In this document: positions 45,172 to 58,542 of the stretch, piece after piece
Layout of the letters: every line of letters begins with the position of its first letter
Position numbering within the stretch: the stretch's first letter is position 1
Source of the DNA: Turbatrix aceti
Lineage: Eukaryota; Nematoda; Chromadorea; Rhabditida; Panagrolaimidae
Reading direction: 5' to 3'
NCBI GenBank assembly: GCA_963969345.1
Contig: OZ017770.1
Location: forward strand, 8,565,246-8,629,245
DNA length: 64,000 nt
Position numbers and translations under genes: made by a program
Notes under the pieces: model-generated
The model's input: the letters and a program-made list of their open reading frames with translations, nothing else
Databases searched by the model: none
What the model was told of the DNA's origin: nothing

Positions 45172-47619
45172 ATGTCGTCACCGGTGGCTGAAGCCGCTGA
45201 GGTTTCCCCGAGTGCATCGGTCAACGTCGCGCCAGCTGCTTCAAGCACGTCGTCGCCTGCACAGTCCATAGAAGCGACCATCAATCAGGTTGCATCAGAG
45301 ATCAACAATACCACAGACCCCGCTCTCTTTGTCAGCCAGCTTCCATCGCTTGTGGTCAAGCAGGTCGGAAACGCCAAGCCAGACAGCGCGAATGCCGTCA
45401 AGTTTGACTACACCGGACAGCCCCTGGAACTTGTCATCAACGGAATGGTCAACGACTTGGTTACTAAATTTGGCATTCACAACGCGTGGCTCGCTGTGCT
45501 CAAGCTGCGGGGATTTAATGTCACCAAGAAAGCCGGTGAACAAATATTTCCCATCAAAAGATTTCGTGAGCGCGTTCGTAAGCTAAAGCAGACTGTTGAA
45601 AATCTCAAGGATCGTCCGGATGAGTTGGCTCAGTACTTTGAAAAGGAGTTTTCGACGACACATGTTATTGGAAGCATGGATCCCAAAGCCCCGCCAGCCG
45701 ACGTCGCTCCGGAAGAGTACGTCGTTACCAAAGCAGGTATGTAAAGTGTTTTAAATTTATTTTTCTATTTTTAACCCCCGTCCGTTTACGTTTAGGTCAT
45801 TCCAAAGCAGATGACATTATTGAGTCCATTATTAAAAAGACAGCCAGCGAGCACGAAGCGGAACTGGCAGCGAGCCAAGCCGCCCCGACTAAGTCAAAGC
45901 GTGGTCGTAAAAAGAACAACACGGCAGACCAGAAAAACAACTCTGCACAGCCGACAACAAGTTCCGGAAATTTGCCTTCCAGTACAATCGATGACGTTGT
46001 ATCATCGGTTGTGAACAAAATTCGAAACAACGAGCCGTTTGACGGCAGCTCCATTGGAACCCCAGCACCCCTGCTTCAACAGCACCAACAACAGCAGCAA
46101 CAGCAACAGCCCCAGCAAGTTGTATTTGCACCACAGATGCCTGGACAAACATACGTCGTCGTAGACGGTGAGGTTATTCCGTTTATGTCTGGTCCCGGTC
46201 AGGGATCACAGAGGCCCCAGCCACAGGTACTGCCGACTCCGCCTGCCACCACCGGTCGGGGCAAGGGCAAGGCCCGTAAGGGAAAGAACGCAACCAACGC
46301 TGCCGCCAATCCCAGTCCACAGGTTGTCCAAATCAATCCTTACCTTTCTGCCGGTCAGAATGGACTTCCGACCTCGTCCAACGTAGGCGGACAACAGATG
46401 GTGGTCACCGTGCCCCGGAGTCAGAATGGAGCGACCACGTACACGTACCAGCCCAAATACGACAACAATACCACGGTTGTCTTCAACAGCATTCAGGATC
46501 TGATTCGGGCTCACCAGAGCGGTAACATACCTGGTGGCAACCAAAATGGACCTGTTACCAAGTACGTGACGTATCCTAACATGAATTTTGTGACCGGCAG
46601 CCCACCCGGTGTTTCACCTGCTCCAAGCGGGTATCAACAGGTGGCCATCCAACAACCCCCTCCCCAGTACATTCTCCAGCAGAACACACCCCAGCAAGGC
46701 CCACAGTTGAACAACCAACCTGGTCTTCAGTCTCCCGCTGCTGCCAGTGATGCTCCTGCTGCATCGTCTTCGACGTCGAAGAAGACGCCTCGTCGGAAGT
46801 CGACAACCAACGTCAAAGCCAACAACTTCCTCGAGAACTTTGATGATTCTGATATTGAAGAATTCTCGGCCCCGAAGCGAAAACAAGCTGCGGCGTCGCT
46901 GAAAAAGAAGCTGGCAACGACGAAGAAGGTCACGAAGAAGGGCGGCGTGGAAAAGAAGACCAAGGAAACAGCTGGGAAGAAAAACAAAAAACAGGCGACT
47001 CCGGTGAGCGATATCGAGTCTCCTCCCCCTTCACCTGTCGACAGCGAAGATCTATCCGGTCCGTCCAAGAACAAGCTTGAGATTGAAGTGGCCCACCTCC
47101 GACGACAGCTCCAGGCCGAACGCAGCCGGCATTACACGCAAAAGCGACGTGCCACGAAACTCGACGATGACTATAAACGTGTGCTGGATCGTCTCCAGCA
47201 GACAGAACTAAACCTGGCGCTGCAAATGAGCGAATGCGAGCGTTTGCAAACCGAAATGAAAAAACTCACGTGAGTTTCCCTTTTTTTATTGACAAGGAAG
47301 TAATTTAATGGGATTTCCCCTTTTTTTCAGAGATCAAAACAACGAAGAAACCAATGACTCACCCAAACCAGTGGCCAGCGTAACACGCGGCGCCAAGCGG
47401 AACGCCTCAACCACCGGTGCGGGTGCAAAAAAAGCTCCACCCGCAAAAAAGCCCGCACGATCTACTGCGTCTAAAAAATTGTCGGTAGATACGGATAGCC
47501 AGAAGGAGGACACCGCTCACGATGACACACCCAGTGCAGACGCACCGAAGCCGTCCTTCAGCATCGCTGATTTCATTCCACGACGAGCAGCTGCCTCGAA
47601 GCGTATTCGATACTTTTGA
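45172..47619 (+). CDS. Disordered nuclear-type protein with a polyQ tract and a C-terminal coiled coil
   Basis: Exons 45172-45736, 45796-47269 and 47331-47619 give 775 aa. An ordered N-terminal module at about 60-165 (LELVINGMVNDLVTKFGIHN ... FPIKRFRERVRKLKQ) has no family I recognise. It is followed by a basic patch (KSKRGRKKNN), a polyQ run (about 295-310) and Gln/Pro/Gly-rich sequence with repeated QxxxVxP words. Then come Lys-rich blocks (TKKVTKKGGVEKKTKE), a coiled coil at about 625-680 (LEIEVAHLRRQLQAERSRHY ..) and a basic C-terminus ending KRIRYF. Composition points to a nuclear regulatory or chromatin protein. An in-frame TTG-led extension upstream lacks an ATG. Confidence 0.8.
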
Positions 47620-48798
47620 TTGACCTTTTCCATGATTTTTGCCGTTTCAATAATTCAGTTTTTGGACTTAATACTATTTTTTGAATCACAGTTATAATCG
47701 TTGTTTTTTATTAGAATTGGTCTTAGAAAAAAAAACTGCAAACTACCTACCTACTTTTAGACATTTTCTTTTTTTTTGTCAACGAAAGAAAAACTTATTT
47801 TGGATATTATTCACTCATTCGTTGTACATATCGCTCAGAATCATACTCTCTCTGTCTTGATCGCTCGCTAACTATCTCTCTGATTCTAAAAAATCTCTGC
47901 ATTTAACTAATAAATTTTTTTGAGTTCCTCAATAATCTACAAGAACAGTATACAAAACCAACCACTCACTACAAACCTCCACTATTTGTTTGTTATTTTT
48001 TTTAAAGTTGATTCCTATTTTTCTTAGTGATTGTATAATGAATTAAACCCCGGATTTGTTTATCCTGTTTTCCGAAATGTCTGTTTTCGATCCGGTCGGA
48101 AAGTAGACGTATTATTCTTCAAAAAAAGAGATACATTTATTCTTCCAGTGACAATCACCATTCTCAGGTGTTATCACATTTTTTCTTCCGTTGCCACGAC
48201 TTTTTTTGGTTTATAATTTTTTTTTCTTTTTTCTTCCAGCAAATAAATAAGCGATAAATGATGCATTTCTTTGTTATTTTTTTTTGAATGTATTGTATTG
48301 TTTACCCTCTATTTTTTCTCTGGGATTTTTTTTTCACACACACACAGCCTCATTCAGAAAACACAACACAAAAAAGGATGTTTTTTTAATCCTTGAATAT
48401 TTTTTGTTTATGTACCTTGTATTATCAATTGATAAAGAACTCTAAATCACGTATGTATTATCGTTTGTACTTTTTTGTTTATCATCCCCGATGATGGGGA
48501 TTGTAAAGTTTGAGCCGGAACGACGTCAACGTCTGCAGGAAAGGGATATGGGCGGGAAAGCAAGCGCCGGAAGGAAAGCCTCGCCGCCAGCCAAGGGGCT
48601 AACGAATTACTAAATATTTAATTACAAATGAGTAGCTAGGTAAGCAAGGTGCTATACATACGTCACCTCGACAACCGCAAGTCAAGTTAATCGCGAAATC
48701 TCATAAGACATGAAATTATTATTATTTATTAAAGAACACATAAACTGTAGAAAAATAACATAAAAAACAAACAAGCGGAAAACAAATTCGTCTCCAGA
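47620..48798. other. Convergent intergenic region
   Basis: T-rich 3' flanks of two convergent genes, with a short CA run near 48335. A GC-richer patch at about 48510-48600 has no frame of note. No gene seen. Confidence 0.45.
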
Positions 48799-50393
48799 TT
48801 ACTTGAGGCGCAACTGCTTCATCTTGGGATGCTTTGCACGACTTTCACGCTTTTCTTCCTGTTTCTGAAGACGTCGCTGCTTTTCGGGATCTTCTTCCTC
48901 CATGATGCGCTGCTTGCGTTCACGCTGTTTTTCTTCCCGCCGAGCCTGGGCTTCTTCCTGACGCTGCTGATGCGTGATCTTGAGGAAGGATTCCTCCACG
49001 CTCTGACGCTTCTTGTCGGTCTTGACCTTCGCTTCACGGCTGAGACGGTATCGACGAAGCTTTTCGATGAGGTAGAACATGAATTTGTTGAGCTTAGTCG
49101 TGATTTCGGCACTGTTGGCGCCGTTTTCAATGTTGAAGGTGAAGAACACGGATTGGGTGGTTTCGGGCATTCGAGTGTACGTTTCTCCTCTGAGAAAAAA
49201 ATGTTGATCAGAAAAAATAATAAAAACGACAACTTACTCCTGAAGCTTGTAGCCACTGAACTGATCGGAAATGTGAACCAAGTCGATGTACTTTTCGTAT
49301 TCGTTCAGCGTCTGGACCACGTAGGTGTCCAGGAGAGCGTGCATGGATTCACTGACTTCGGACCAGACTGCGAAGTTCGACGACAAACCGAACCGATCGA
49401 CTCCTTTCCTCTCAGCAGCGTAAGTGGCCTATAAAAAACAAAAAAAAATGAACACGTGTTATAAAACATACAAAAAAATGAACACAAACCAGATCGGCAT
49501 ATTCCTTTGCGGCTTTGGCAACGCTTTTCTTGCTGCCAAAAACCAGAACAATGGAATCTATTTCCTTCTTCTCGAAATCGACGCGATGAGTGACCTTGTC
49601 TTCGCGAGGCTTGATCCAGTGCATGACCACACCGATGAGATCCTGACGCTTAATGAGTCGTAGCTGGCTGAAGAGAGACTGAACGCCGACGCGTCCAGAG
49701 CACCATAGCGTAAATGAGTAGTCAGTCTCCCGGATGAGTGTTCCGCCGGGTTTTTCGGAGACTCCATCGTCGCCGACGAGAGCAAATTGATTGGTGAGGA
49801 GAGGCAGATTTTCGTTAAACCATTTCTGAGCGATGGACTGGTTGAGTTGTTTGCCAACGAGGTAGTTTAGCATGTAGAGGATGATTACAAATATGGCGCC
49901 TGCTTCAACTTGATATGACGACCAATTGGAGCGGAAATGAGTGGGAATCTGCAAAAACAGAGGCTTATTGACTTCCAAAAACCCAGTTAAAACTCACATC
50001 GGCAAAAGTCAATGGCTTAATTTCAAGTTTCGGAGGCGCAGATGCCGAATCGGAATCATCGCTGATTGGGATTTCATCTCCCTCGAAATCGTCACCATCC
50101 ATGGCAAAGTCGTTATCATCATCGCTACCCGCATTCTGAAAATAAATGCAATGACACAAAGTTTATGTCGAAGAAAAAAAAGTATATGCAAATAAACTCA
50201 CATCTTGTGGCCTACTCGTCGAACTTGCAACCGTCTCATCGACGCTGCCCGCTATCGAATCTCCACCCGAATCAATAAATGAATCGTCCGATACTTCAAA
50301 TTCGGCAAAATCATTATCTTCATCCGCAAAAAATTCGTTACCACTAACCACACTAAGTAAGAAGAATACAAAAAGGAAGAAGAAAAATCGCAT
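48799..50393 (-). CDS. ccdc-47: CCDC47 homolog (PAT complex subunit, ER)
   Basis: Exons 50393-50202, 50135-49998, 49948-49490, 49428-49238 and 49189-48799 give 456 aa (human CCDC47 has 483). Signal peptide MRFFFFLFVFFLLSVVSG, an acidic luminal segment (DDDNDFAMDGDDFEGDE), then a TM helix (VEAGAIFVIILYMLNYLVGK) and the cytosolic DUF1682 domain (WFNENLPLL, GDDG, LWCSGR, LRLIKRQDL, HISDQFSG). The C-terminus is a charged coiled coil (EEDPEKQRRLQKQEEKR ... KMKQLRLK). All landmarks match the family. CCDC47 with Asterix forms the PAT chaperone at the ER translocon that helps insert multipass proteins, and it affects ER calcium. It is head to head with the NCoR-like gene. Confidence 0.95.
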
Positions 50394-50859
50394 AACTCAA
50401 CAACAGAAACAACGGTCCGAAGGAGAAGAACACAAGCGATAATGGAGAATGGGGAAAATAATGCGACAACGAATTTTCCACCCGGGAGTATGTCCAGCGT
50501 GCGACAACTTTGTCTCTCGTATTATTTTCTCGCTTCGCTCCGTTTTTGCATATTCCAATCAGCTTTACTTGATGGATTCACACAGATATCGATCGACATC
50601 CGCGCTTATCGATTTCCGTGCCATAGTTGCGTTTGTCCAATGGGTCGTTGGGTGGGCTACACGTTTGCCCCGGATGGATTAGTGCAGTTTTATATACTCT
50701 CACGCTTTTATCTGCTGTTTTCGGGCTTTTGTGCTCTGTTTAGCGGTTTTTTGGCGTTTCATTTTGTTCATTTGCGGTTAAATGAGTTGTATGGGACGTG
50801 TTTTGATCAGTTTTGGCGTGCTTGACCTTCTGGCTGGGCTGAAAAATGGTTTTTTAGTC
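50394..50859. promoter_or_regulatory. Bidirectional promoter interval between CCDC47 and the NCoR-like gene
   Basis: 466 bp separates two divergent start codons. A T-rich acceptor ends at 50857, three bases before the NCoR start, so part of the interval is transcribed leader or intron. Short open frames here have no domain. No recognised motif. Confidence 0.5.
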
Positions 50860-53800
50860 ATGCGTACACTAAGAAGTCAGCGAAATCGACAACAGCAATC
50901 TCAAAACTCAACTTCAAATGACTCGGGTAAGCACGATCACATTGTCCCAAAGCAGGAACCACCGGAGTATCCGACGTCGCAAGTAGTCACACGATCGATC
51001 TCGCAGCAACAACATCCACGGGTAGCTGCGCGTTCGACTCGCGCCAATCGAGCACATGCTGCCATCGCCGAAGAGCCTTCGTCTTCAACCAATGCATCCA
51101 GAGGCAACGGGTCTACGCCTTCCCATTCTCGTCCGGGTTCTCGCTTTGATTCTCATCCAAATTCACCCAATGAGGCATTTACGAGTGCGCCTGTTGCACC
51201 ACCACCGCCACCTACTCCAAAGCCTGTACAAGTCTATACGGACACTGTAACTGAAGATCTGGTACCTGCGTGGGCAGTGCCGGATGTAACCTCACTTACC
51301 CTACCTCCATGCATTCTGCTGCACAGTGGTCCGCAAAAGCAGCTATCCAAGTTCCCAAATCCAACGCATGTACCCGAGAGGGCAGAATCACTCGTTGATA
51401 AGGTTCTGCGGACTCCCATGGGCGGTACACGTAATCCCGAAGCCGATGCATTAATTGAGCAGATGACGCTGGCTTCTGCGCGGTCACCGGACACGTTTCC
51501 TGAATTTATTGACCCCGAAGACGAGGATCCGGCTTTTTTGACTGCAGAACAACGAGCCTGTCTCGATGAAATGGCTGCGGCGCTTCGTAGCCTAGAAAGC
51601 GAGAAGGATCAGCTAAGCGGCCGTGCAGATTGTATCAACAATGAAATGAACAAGGATGTAGATCGTTTCGTACAAATGGGCGAATTTACTACCACGTTCG
51701 TAGAAGAGACGCCGTTTGACAACTCTTTTTCCAACACCCACGCGCCTATGGATTACATGATTGAAGCCATCACCACGCAGAACAAGACCGTTCTTGAAGA
51801 ATTCAAAGCTCCGATGAACAAGTTTGATGGACTGTATTCGAACGTGCTTCACGACTCGGAAAATCTTCCTCCTCTGGGGTATGCGCCGGACGAAGTCGCG
51901 GATTTTGAGGACATGCGCGAGGCTTATCAACCCTTGATTGATGAACTCAAGGAAACGATGGTCGAGTACGAACAGGACAAGTTGGAAAAGATTCAACAAC
52001 ACGACGAAGAATACTCAGCGCGCAGGGAAGAGTTCCTCGAACGGCAGAGGACAATGGAACGGAATACGAAACGGATGTGGGTTTTTTTTTTCCGTTGATT
52101 AACCTTTTTCAATGCTAATATTTTTAGCCACCAGCAAAATCAGCATCGCGAAATCTGTGAGCGAACGTTTCCTGAAATACGACGAGCTCGGGAGGAAAAA
52201 GAGCGTTCTGCCCGATCTGAAAAGCGACCAAATGCCAAAAAGGAGCTGGCAGCTCAGAGAGCGCAAGAACAAGCAAAGGTTTGTTTTGACCTTGAAAAGC
52301 TTTATTAGGCGGATTATTGTTTTTTTTGTTGCAGCTTGATGAGAAAAAGAAGCTCTTTGGCTCTGCAATTATCCCTCCACTGAATCGGACACTCATTACA
52401 CCGGATATGCCGAGACTAAAAATTGTGCACGATTCTGTAGAACAACTGAACAACCAGATGCAGAGATTTCTCGACGATTGGACCGAAGAGGAACGCAAGA
52501 TTTTCCAGTACAAATTTATAACTTACGGCAAGAATTTTGCCGCTATCGGTGCCTGCATTGGAAGCAAGACTACGAATCAGTGCGTTGAGTATTTCTACCA
52601 CACAAAGCAGTTTGTAAAGTACAAGCAACTCCACAAGGCGAAGCGCAAAAAGGCTGGCAAGGCCTACAAGCCGCCGATCATGCCGACGCAGTGCGAAATC
52701 ATGCAATCCCGGGCCAGCAGATTTGCTTTCATGAAGACGAACAAATACGTGGAATGTCTCATCTGTGAACGTCAGATTTCCGTTTTTATGGTACCGAAGA
52801 TGAGAAACGGCAAAATTCTTTGTGGAGAGTTTGAGTACAGCATGGAAGACAGGTTGCCTATCTGCGATCTGTGTAATACTCATATTCGCAAGGCAAAGGC
52901 TGCAAAGTAGGTTTTTTTCGGGATTCTTGATTTTTTCAACGCTGCTGTGTTTTTTTTAGCTTCAGCAAATGCCCCATTCCGGGATGCTCTCTTGGCAAGC
53001 GTCGAACGAAGCCTAATCGGACCATTCCGGAGACCGCCAACAAGCTTGACCTCATCCGACGACGCTACATAATTTACAAACGAAAAGTTCATCCAGAAGC
53101 CGTAAAGTGCTGTGGAAGTTGCATTCGCAAGATTCAGAACGATTTCAATGACGTAAGAAAATTTTCAAAATTTTTAAAGCTTATTGATGTTTGTTTTTCT
53201 TTCAGCTGAAAGCGGGTCGACTGGACGAACAGGTCCGGGAATTCACAGTCAAGCGTCTGGATACGAAGCGACAGAAAGAGAGTGTCGACGTTCCTGAATG
53301 GTCTCAAGAAGAAACTGAATTGCTGAAGCAAGCTGTGGCGGACTTTGGACATAGTAACTGGTACGCTATTGCATGCCAAATCAATATTCCCGACAAAACT
53401 CCATATTTTTGCTACGTTAAATACCGAGAACTTATCAAACGCGATATTTGGTTTGAAAAAGAAGATCCTATTTCGGCTGCTGATATTCAAAACGACATTG
53501 TTCAGGATCCAGAAAGACCTATGGCCTCTTACCTGACTTCTGTGCTTACCCGGGACTTTAGCGTTCTTGCGCCCGTCATGGAAGAAGATACCGTCGCTCT
53601 CTATACCCATCCTGAGCCGTCGTATATCAGTGACGTGGTACAATTTGCGAGGGAGAACAACGCTGACGTAGGCGAAATTGAAGGACTCATCCAAAGAGAA
53701 CGACTTACACGTAGCTTGAGGGACTGTCTCCCTGTTGTGGACGACCTCATCTACAGTCCGACTCCTAGTATTTCTGGTGATGAGCCGGTAGAAAATATTT

Positions 53801-56800
53801 CGCTGGAGGGGCTTACGGATCGTGAACGACAAATCCTACGCCACCTGGCTTTTAACGCCTACCGAGAACGTCTCGCCGAACAATCTGAGAGCGGATCGTC
53901 GACTCCGGCTTCCGACAACGAAGATGACCTGGATGCCATGCTTCAACAACTTATCCAGGTTGCAGGCGAGGAATTCCGCTACAACAGTCCTGCGCCTTAC
54001 CTGAACGGAATTACCTATGATGAAGAAAAGGAGAACATCGCCGAAAACCACCTCGCCGCGGCCAATGACGTGATTTATGAAAACGGAATTCCCGCCAATG
54101 AAGTAATCTACGAAAATGGCGTCCTCGCCAACGGCACCCTCGACGAGGCCTTCTATCGACCGCCTGAAGCCAACGTGGATCTGAACACACTTTCGCTTGA
54201 CGGCCAACGAATGCTGGAGATTCTGCAAGAGGGCATGCTTCAGGCTGTGGCCAATGGAGTGATTGAAAGACAGCGCGAACCAACACCTGTTCCTGTTTCT
54301 TTTTCAAATACCATTCCCGTCATGCAATCCCCCATTTCTCAACCATCTCCTGCCCCGGTGATTCCGATTGAGTCGGATTCCCTGGCTGAAGACATCCGGC
54401 AGTTTACCACCAACCAGCTCCGCGGGCTCTTTGAGCCGACAACCCATCGTCCGGCGGCGCCGATGAGTAATGACGGTTTCTCGGCATTCCTTCAACCAAC
54501 CACCCTGGCGACGCCTACTCCCGTCATCGATCCGTTCTCGAGTCTGGCGTTGCCGGCACCTTCTCTGCCTATGATTATGAATGATCGCAACGGACTTCCT
54601 CCAGCACAGGTTACGGTAGGTTATTTGTATTTATTTTTCATCATTTTTAATTGGCACGACATTTTGTCATCTACGTAAATGCCGTAGTTGGTGGCTGGTA
54701 CGAAAATTTTCTTTTGAATTCCACTGGGTTTTGTTTTGTTTTGTTGCGCACGAAATGGAAGAAAAAGCCTTTGTATGAAATTACCGACACTACCTTTATT
54801 AATCGCATAAATTGGCTACAGCCGCTCATACTATACTATACTTTTAAAATTTGCACACACACACACACAGACACAGACACTCCTTAGTTATATATTTTTA
54901 GTTAAATCATTATAACCCACAATCCCTCACGATGGCCAGCGAGTTTGCCATGCCTAACAACGGCATGCTTAACAACGACTTGTCTGGACTTATTAACAAC
55001 GGTCACGCTGGAGACAACACACCGCTTACCATCTTCACATCCGGTGGCGGTGGTTTGCACCAGCTTTCTTCTGCATTTACGACAGGCACAACAATGCTGT
55101 CACAGCTTCCCAATCCGTTTCCCTTTGGGGGCTTTAATCTGTTCAATACTAACGGCGTTGGCATACAGCCATCGGATATCTCACGAGTTATAAGAGGCTC
55201 AGAATTCCAACATGGTGTAATAACTGTAACTCTTTTAATTTGCATTTTTTTGGGAACTCAGTTATTTTAAAATTTTTCAGCCGCAAGAACCCTTCGGACT
55301 TCGTCGATCTCAACGCTTCCTTCAAACTCAGGAGAATGCTGCGCATCTTTCTGAGGAACACCCAGAGGATTTCAAAAGTAAGCGAATTTTTCATATCAGA
55401 TATTTTTTGACCTTTATTTGCGTTGTTTCAGCCGAACCAATCGACCTGGAAGCTGTCCTGGCCGCCCATCGTGCCGAAACTCCACCTGCAACTTCTTCTC
55501 AAATTTCTCCCCCACTGGTCAAACATCCCGATCTCAAACGCAAATCTGGGGTTGAAACCGCTGTCCTTCCGCATGTCTCTCACGTCGGACCGTATCAGGT
55601 CCATAACCGCCATCGACAGGCATCTCACTCGCCCCACGATCTCATGGCGCCTTCTACCAAGTATTTCCGGCCCGAAGAACCATGCAAATCCGTCGGTCCG
55701 GCTGATTTGTGCTCTTCGACTGCTTTTGATGAGACAAAAGAGACGCAGGAGCCTGAAGTCAAGCCCCCGAATCTCGCTACCATGCAAGAACAGCTGGTTC
55801 AGCAGTTGGCGGTCGCGGAACAGCAGCAACAACTGCATCAGGCGCTGCAGGCTCAGGCTCAACTTTCGCCTTTCGAACTCCCTCCAATGAGTCAGGTGAA
55901 TACGGTAACGTCGAACGACTTGCTGCTTGAACACCTCTCCGCTCTCAATCCTGCGCTGCAAATCAACGCAGTCGTTGCTTCTCTGCAGCAGCCACTTGTT
56001 TCGGTTACGGATGCCAGTGCCGAGTTTATCTTGTCGGCTGCCGATCAGGCGTTCGCTCGACAGGCCTATAATCGTCATCCAATGCCCAACGGAGAAGTCA
56101 AGACCGAACCGACCTGGCAAGAGCCCCTGGAAGCAGCCCAGCCTATTGGAACAAACTTGGAGGCCTTCAACACCGTCTACCCACCTCTAAACGTCAGCAT
56201 CGAAGAAGCAGGCCGCGTCGTTCCACTGGACCCCTCGATGGGACAACTCAGCGTATCCGTAGACATGCCAAACTTCTTCCAACCAGCCCAGCACCACAGC
56301 GATGGTTTCCACGCTGTTGGCGACGATTCCTCGGAATCAGACGGCTTCTCCGACGGTCATCGTGCAAAGTCGTCGACTGCGTCCAGCGAGCAGAACGCTC
56401 CGGTCTGCGATACGGCATTTGTCAAGATGATGCGCCCCTTGGTCGACGATGTCGTGTCTGTAGCTGCTGAAGCTGCTCTCGGTCATGCGAGAATTGCGTC
56501 TGCTCCGGTATCCAATCACCGTGCAACTGAAGTCGTTTCTCCTCCTGAATTCAGCCTTATGGTTCGTCATGGATCGATGCTCAAGCTCGGCACCGTCAAC
56601 GAAGCCAGCCCGACCCTGCGTCGTTGCTTCTCGGCCGGTTATCCCTTCAACAAGGTACACCCCACGGATCTCTGGGATTCTTCCATCCGCAATGACATCA
56701 AGGCGATTCGCACGGAAGAGTCCAACTACCGTGATGAGCATGATCCGAAGATGGAGCGCTACAAGTTGACTCTTGGATGTGAGTTTTTTTCTATTGGTCG

Positions 56801-57342
56801 TTTTTTCAATTTTTTTTATTTTTTAGGTCGCGCTCGATCGGCTTCTGCGGGCTCTTTGTTGCTCGTCGTCGACGAACAAGCCGCGCGTATGCGCAGCTAC
56901 GCGGATGAAGTCGATGCCGAATGTTACACCGAAGAACGCAACTACGGCCGTCCACCCGCCGAGGTCTGCTTCAGCGACGATGGAGACGACGAAGATGACC
57001 GCAACCCACGCGAAATGTGGATGGGCAGTCCCATCGAGCAGAAACCCATCATCCCGGCCCTCCAAGATCCCTTTGCCAACTATTCGTTCAAAAGCCGCAC
57101 CCATAAAATCGAACATCCACCTGAGGGCTATGGACCAGATGTCCTCGAAATCATCGATTACAGCGACGATGAAGAGCCCATTGATATGGCTAATGCTGAC
57201 AAACGTAAGCACTTTTGAATCTGTTCAAATTTATTATTTTCTGATTTTTTTAGCTATGGTCTCGCGCATTGGATATCCGGTTCTCTACGCTCTACCGTGC
57301 AATGTTAAGCGAATCAAGACGACCATCACCATCCGTGATTAA
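50860..57342 (+). CDS. gei-8: NCoR/SMRT-type nuclear corepressor (GEI-8-like)
   Basis: Exons 50860-52076, 52128-52278, 52335-52906, 52960-53152, 53206-54615, 54902-55216, 55281-55377, 55432-56778, 56827-57204 and 57254-57342 give 1922 aa. A disordered N-terminus is followed by a charged helix and the family signature REICERTFPEIRRAREEKER (about 413-432). SANT1 (about 503-552, DDWTEEERKIFQYKF) is the deacetylase-activating domain in NCoR. SANT2 is at about 741-790 (PEWSQEETELLKQAVADFG). Between them lies a cysteine-rich region (CLIC, CDLC, CPIPGC, CCGSC). The rest is long, Pro/Gln/Ser-rich and unstructured. These proteins bridge nuclear receptors to HDAC3-type complexes. I did not find an unambiguous receptor-interaction box. 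The start is set by the acceptor at 50857; an in-frame ATG at 50782 would require reading through it. Confidence 0.88.
54854..54880. repeat. CA/GACA microsatellite in an NCoR-like intron
   Basis: CACACACACACACA followed by GACACAGACAC, in the 286-bp intron 5. Confidence 0.85.
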
Positions 57343-58542
57343 TTTTGCGGTTGGTTCACCGCTGTACATAAGCATATTTCATGTGTGAAGAAAAGTACAA
57401 CATACTGTATTCTTGTTATATAAAAGTTTTACATTAACATCTAGGTTTAACATTGTCACAACTTGGTACAAATTTCATCTGCAGTATCCATTCCTGATGG
57501 TTGACTGTTGTGATTTATTTATTTTTTGGATTTTTTTAGCATTGAACTCACTTACTATCATAATAATTCATGTTATACAATTATTTTATATTTTGGTGAT
57601 AATAAATCGTGTGGCGGTGATTTTAGCGTATTTTAAAGAACCTGATTTTTTGGCTAGGATGATTTTGAAAAAACAACAAGAAATACAAAATTGCAAATGA
57701 TTGTTTGCAAATCTGAAAAAAAATGCATATTTCTGATTGTTCAAAAATAGCCCCTGATCTCTTGACACCTGGCCTTTCCCGGATTGTCTACACACAGAAA
57801 AAAAATATTTACAACATTCTGCCTACTATTTTTGAACATGGTGTTTGGCCCTCAAATTCCGGAGGAAACTTTCAGCTAAACGGTCACAAAATTAACCCTA
57901 TACGGAACATTTGTGCATAAATTTTTTAGAGCGCCAAATAAATCTTTCATCGTTGGCATGTGTACACCGCGTGCTTATTATACATGCACATAAATGTCGA
58001 TTTTTTAAAAACGATTGCATGTGTCAAAAAAAGGCCGACTATACAAAAAAGCCTGTCAATAGTGAAATATTTATTAAACATCATATTTTTTTTGTTAGCT
58101 GCCAAAAAGTAAAGGTGCCATTTTTCTCCTTCGTTGGGCAGCTTCTTTTGTTCTCCAAAAAAAAGATCAAATTTCGTAGACGGCAGAAACATAAAATTTG
58201 GGTTTTTTTACCCCTCCGGGAGTCCAAAGTTCGCTTTTAAGCCTTTTCGGATAAGAACGAACAGCAGACGTCAAAAAAGTTATGTCAAAGGCTTAATGCT
58301 AACCCAGGAAGCATGCTGGGTTCGACCGAGGCTAACATCCGTCAGACGCGTTTCCTGTGAGTTCAGGGCAAAAAAATGTGAAACACGCGCAATTGATGCT
58401 TATGCATGGCGTCAATAGCGTTATCACGATGGAAATTCAGTGCTACAATAAGGGACGCCATCCGGTATACCCAAAACTGATAAATTTTGCGTCTACTATG
58501 TCGGCGTTTGTCCTTTGAGTATGTATTTAACACAAAACCGTC
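57343..58542. other. Intergenic
   Basis: 1.2 kb AT-rich spacer between the corepressor and the saposin-like gene. No gene or repeat recognised. Confidence 0.45.

Noticed and set aside
55428..56120. 230-codon antisense frame in the corepressor gene
   Set aside because: Shadow of a long Gln/Ser/Pro-rich exon; no start context or domain.
58290..58335. GGGTTCGACCGAGGC resembling a tRNA B box
   Set aside because: No A box or foldable acceptor stem at the right distance.
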